A DNA stretch of 64,000 nt from positions 277,439 through 341,438 of the forward strand of contig NZ_LRUE01000022.1 of assembly GCF_001550135.1 (NCBI RefSeq), given 5' to 3'. This DNA is from Pseudoalteromonas shioyasakiensis. GTDB lineage: Bacteria; Pseudomonadota; Gammaproteobacteria; Enterobacterales; Alteromonadaceae. Below the pieces are notes generated by a model. The model saw only the letters and a list, made by a program, of their open reading frames with translations, was not told where the DNA came from and searched no databases. This document shows positions 63,750 through 64,000 of the stretch, one piece after another. Each line of letters begins with the position of its first letter. Position 1 is the first letter of the stretch. Made by a program: the position numbers and the translations under genes.

Positions 63750-64000
63750 ATGAAAAAATTACTTTGTGTAGCAGCTATAGGCTTAGCACTAACAACAACA
63801 TACGCAATGGCAAAAGACTCACGTGAACTAAATCACAACTTTGCTGTGAGTGGCGCAAGCCAGCTTGATATTGATTTTCCGGTGGGCAGCTTAGAGGTCG
63901 AAAGCTATGACGGTAGCGAAGTCGTCGTTACAGTTCGCATTGAACCAAAAAATGACAATAGCTGGTTCAGCTCTGATGTCGATTTATCAGATATTGAATT
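63750..64000 (+). CDS. Exported DUF4097-like beta-helix protein, 5' part
   Basis: Starts MKKLLCVAAIGLALTTTYAMA (signal peptide), then SRELNHNFAVSGASQLDIDFPVGSLEVESYDGSEVVVTVRI, the repeating short beta-strand pattern of DUF4097 putative adhesin-like proteins. Ribosome-binding site CAGGAAACAGACA. The gene is cut by the window end after 83 codons. Confidence 0.75.
   Translation, partial: MKKLLCVAAIGLALTTTYAMAKDSRELNHNFAVSGASQLDIDFPVGSLEVESYDGSEVVVTVRIEPKNDNSWFSSDVDLSDIE

Overview
The window looks like chromosome of a marine gammaproteobacterium of the order Alteromonadales, most probably Pseudoalteromonas. This is inferred from protein character (EpmA/EF-P/EpmB, ThiDE fusion, RsgA-Psd, ModF, IlvGMDA), moderate-to-low G+C and recurrent intergenic repeats; no database search was possible.

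Layout. 1-660: a minus-strand tRNA-Gly(GCC) operon with its promoter, two intact tRNA genes and 81-bp repeats that begin with the tRNA 5' end. 664-3275: orn, rsgA, psd. 3340-9960: a thiamine operon (thiC-thiO-thiS-thiG-thiDE-thiF) behind a sigma70 promoter and a TPP riboswitch. 9968-13106: META-domain lipoprotein, acyl-CoA thioesterase, TonB-dependent receptor. 13175-15838: the EF-P beta-lysylation set epmA, efp, epmB. A 266-bp MITE-like element lies in the 3' end of epmB. 16107-21050: small proteins, DUF3016, galE and an ECF sigma-factor operon.

21172-34854 is a 13.6-kb integrated element in a tRNA-Ile2(CAU) gene, bounded by 50-bp direct repeats. It carries a P4-type integrase, an AAA ATPase + DUF4276 pair (candidate abortive-infection system), a plasmid-type RepA with iterons, an AlpA-like regulator, tiny membrane peptides, an XRE repressor with paired operators, a large P-loop ATPase, a second tyrosine recombinase beside a strong hairpin, and a cargo of a thymidylate-synthase-fold enzyme with the dCMP-type specificity residue, a probable thymine-pyrophosphorylase-like partner and a HigB-like toxin/HTH-ImmA pair. 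No virion genes are visible, so it resembles a phage satellite or integrative replicon carrying defence cargo. The nucleotide-modification cargo is the best candidate for something undescribed.

35160-64000 is core again: hemN with an FNR-like site, yihI, a CsrB/CsrC-type RNA at the position where E. coli has csrC, cytochrome c4, engB, DUF1285, yceI, a structured GGA-rich RNA candidate, a secreted lipase, polA, elbB, cytochrome c5, a GAF-GAF-GGDEF protein, rep, ubiK, can, a methyltransferase, an orphan NMT1-type binding protein, ilvGMDA with leader peptide and attenuator, a TraB/GumN protein, modF and the start of a DUF4097-like gene.
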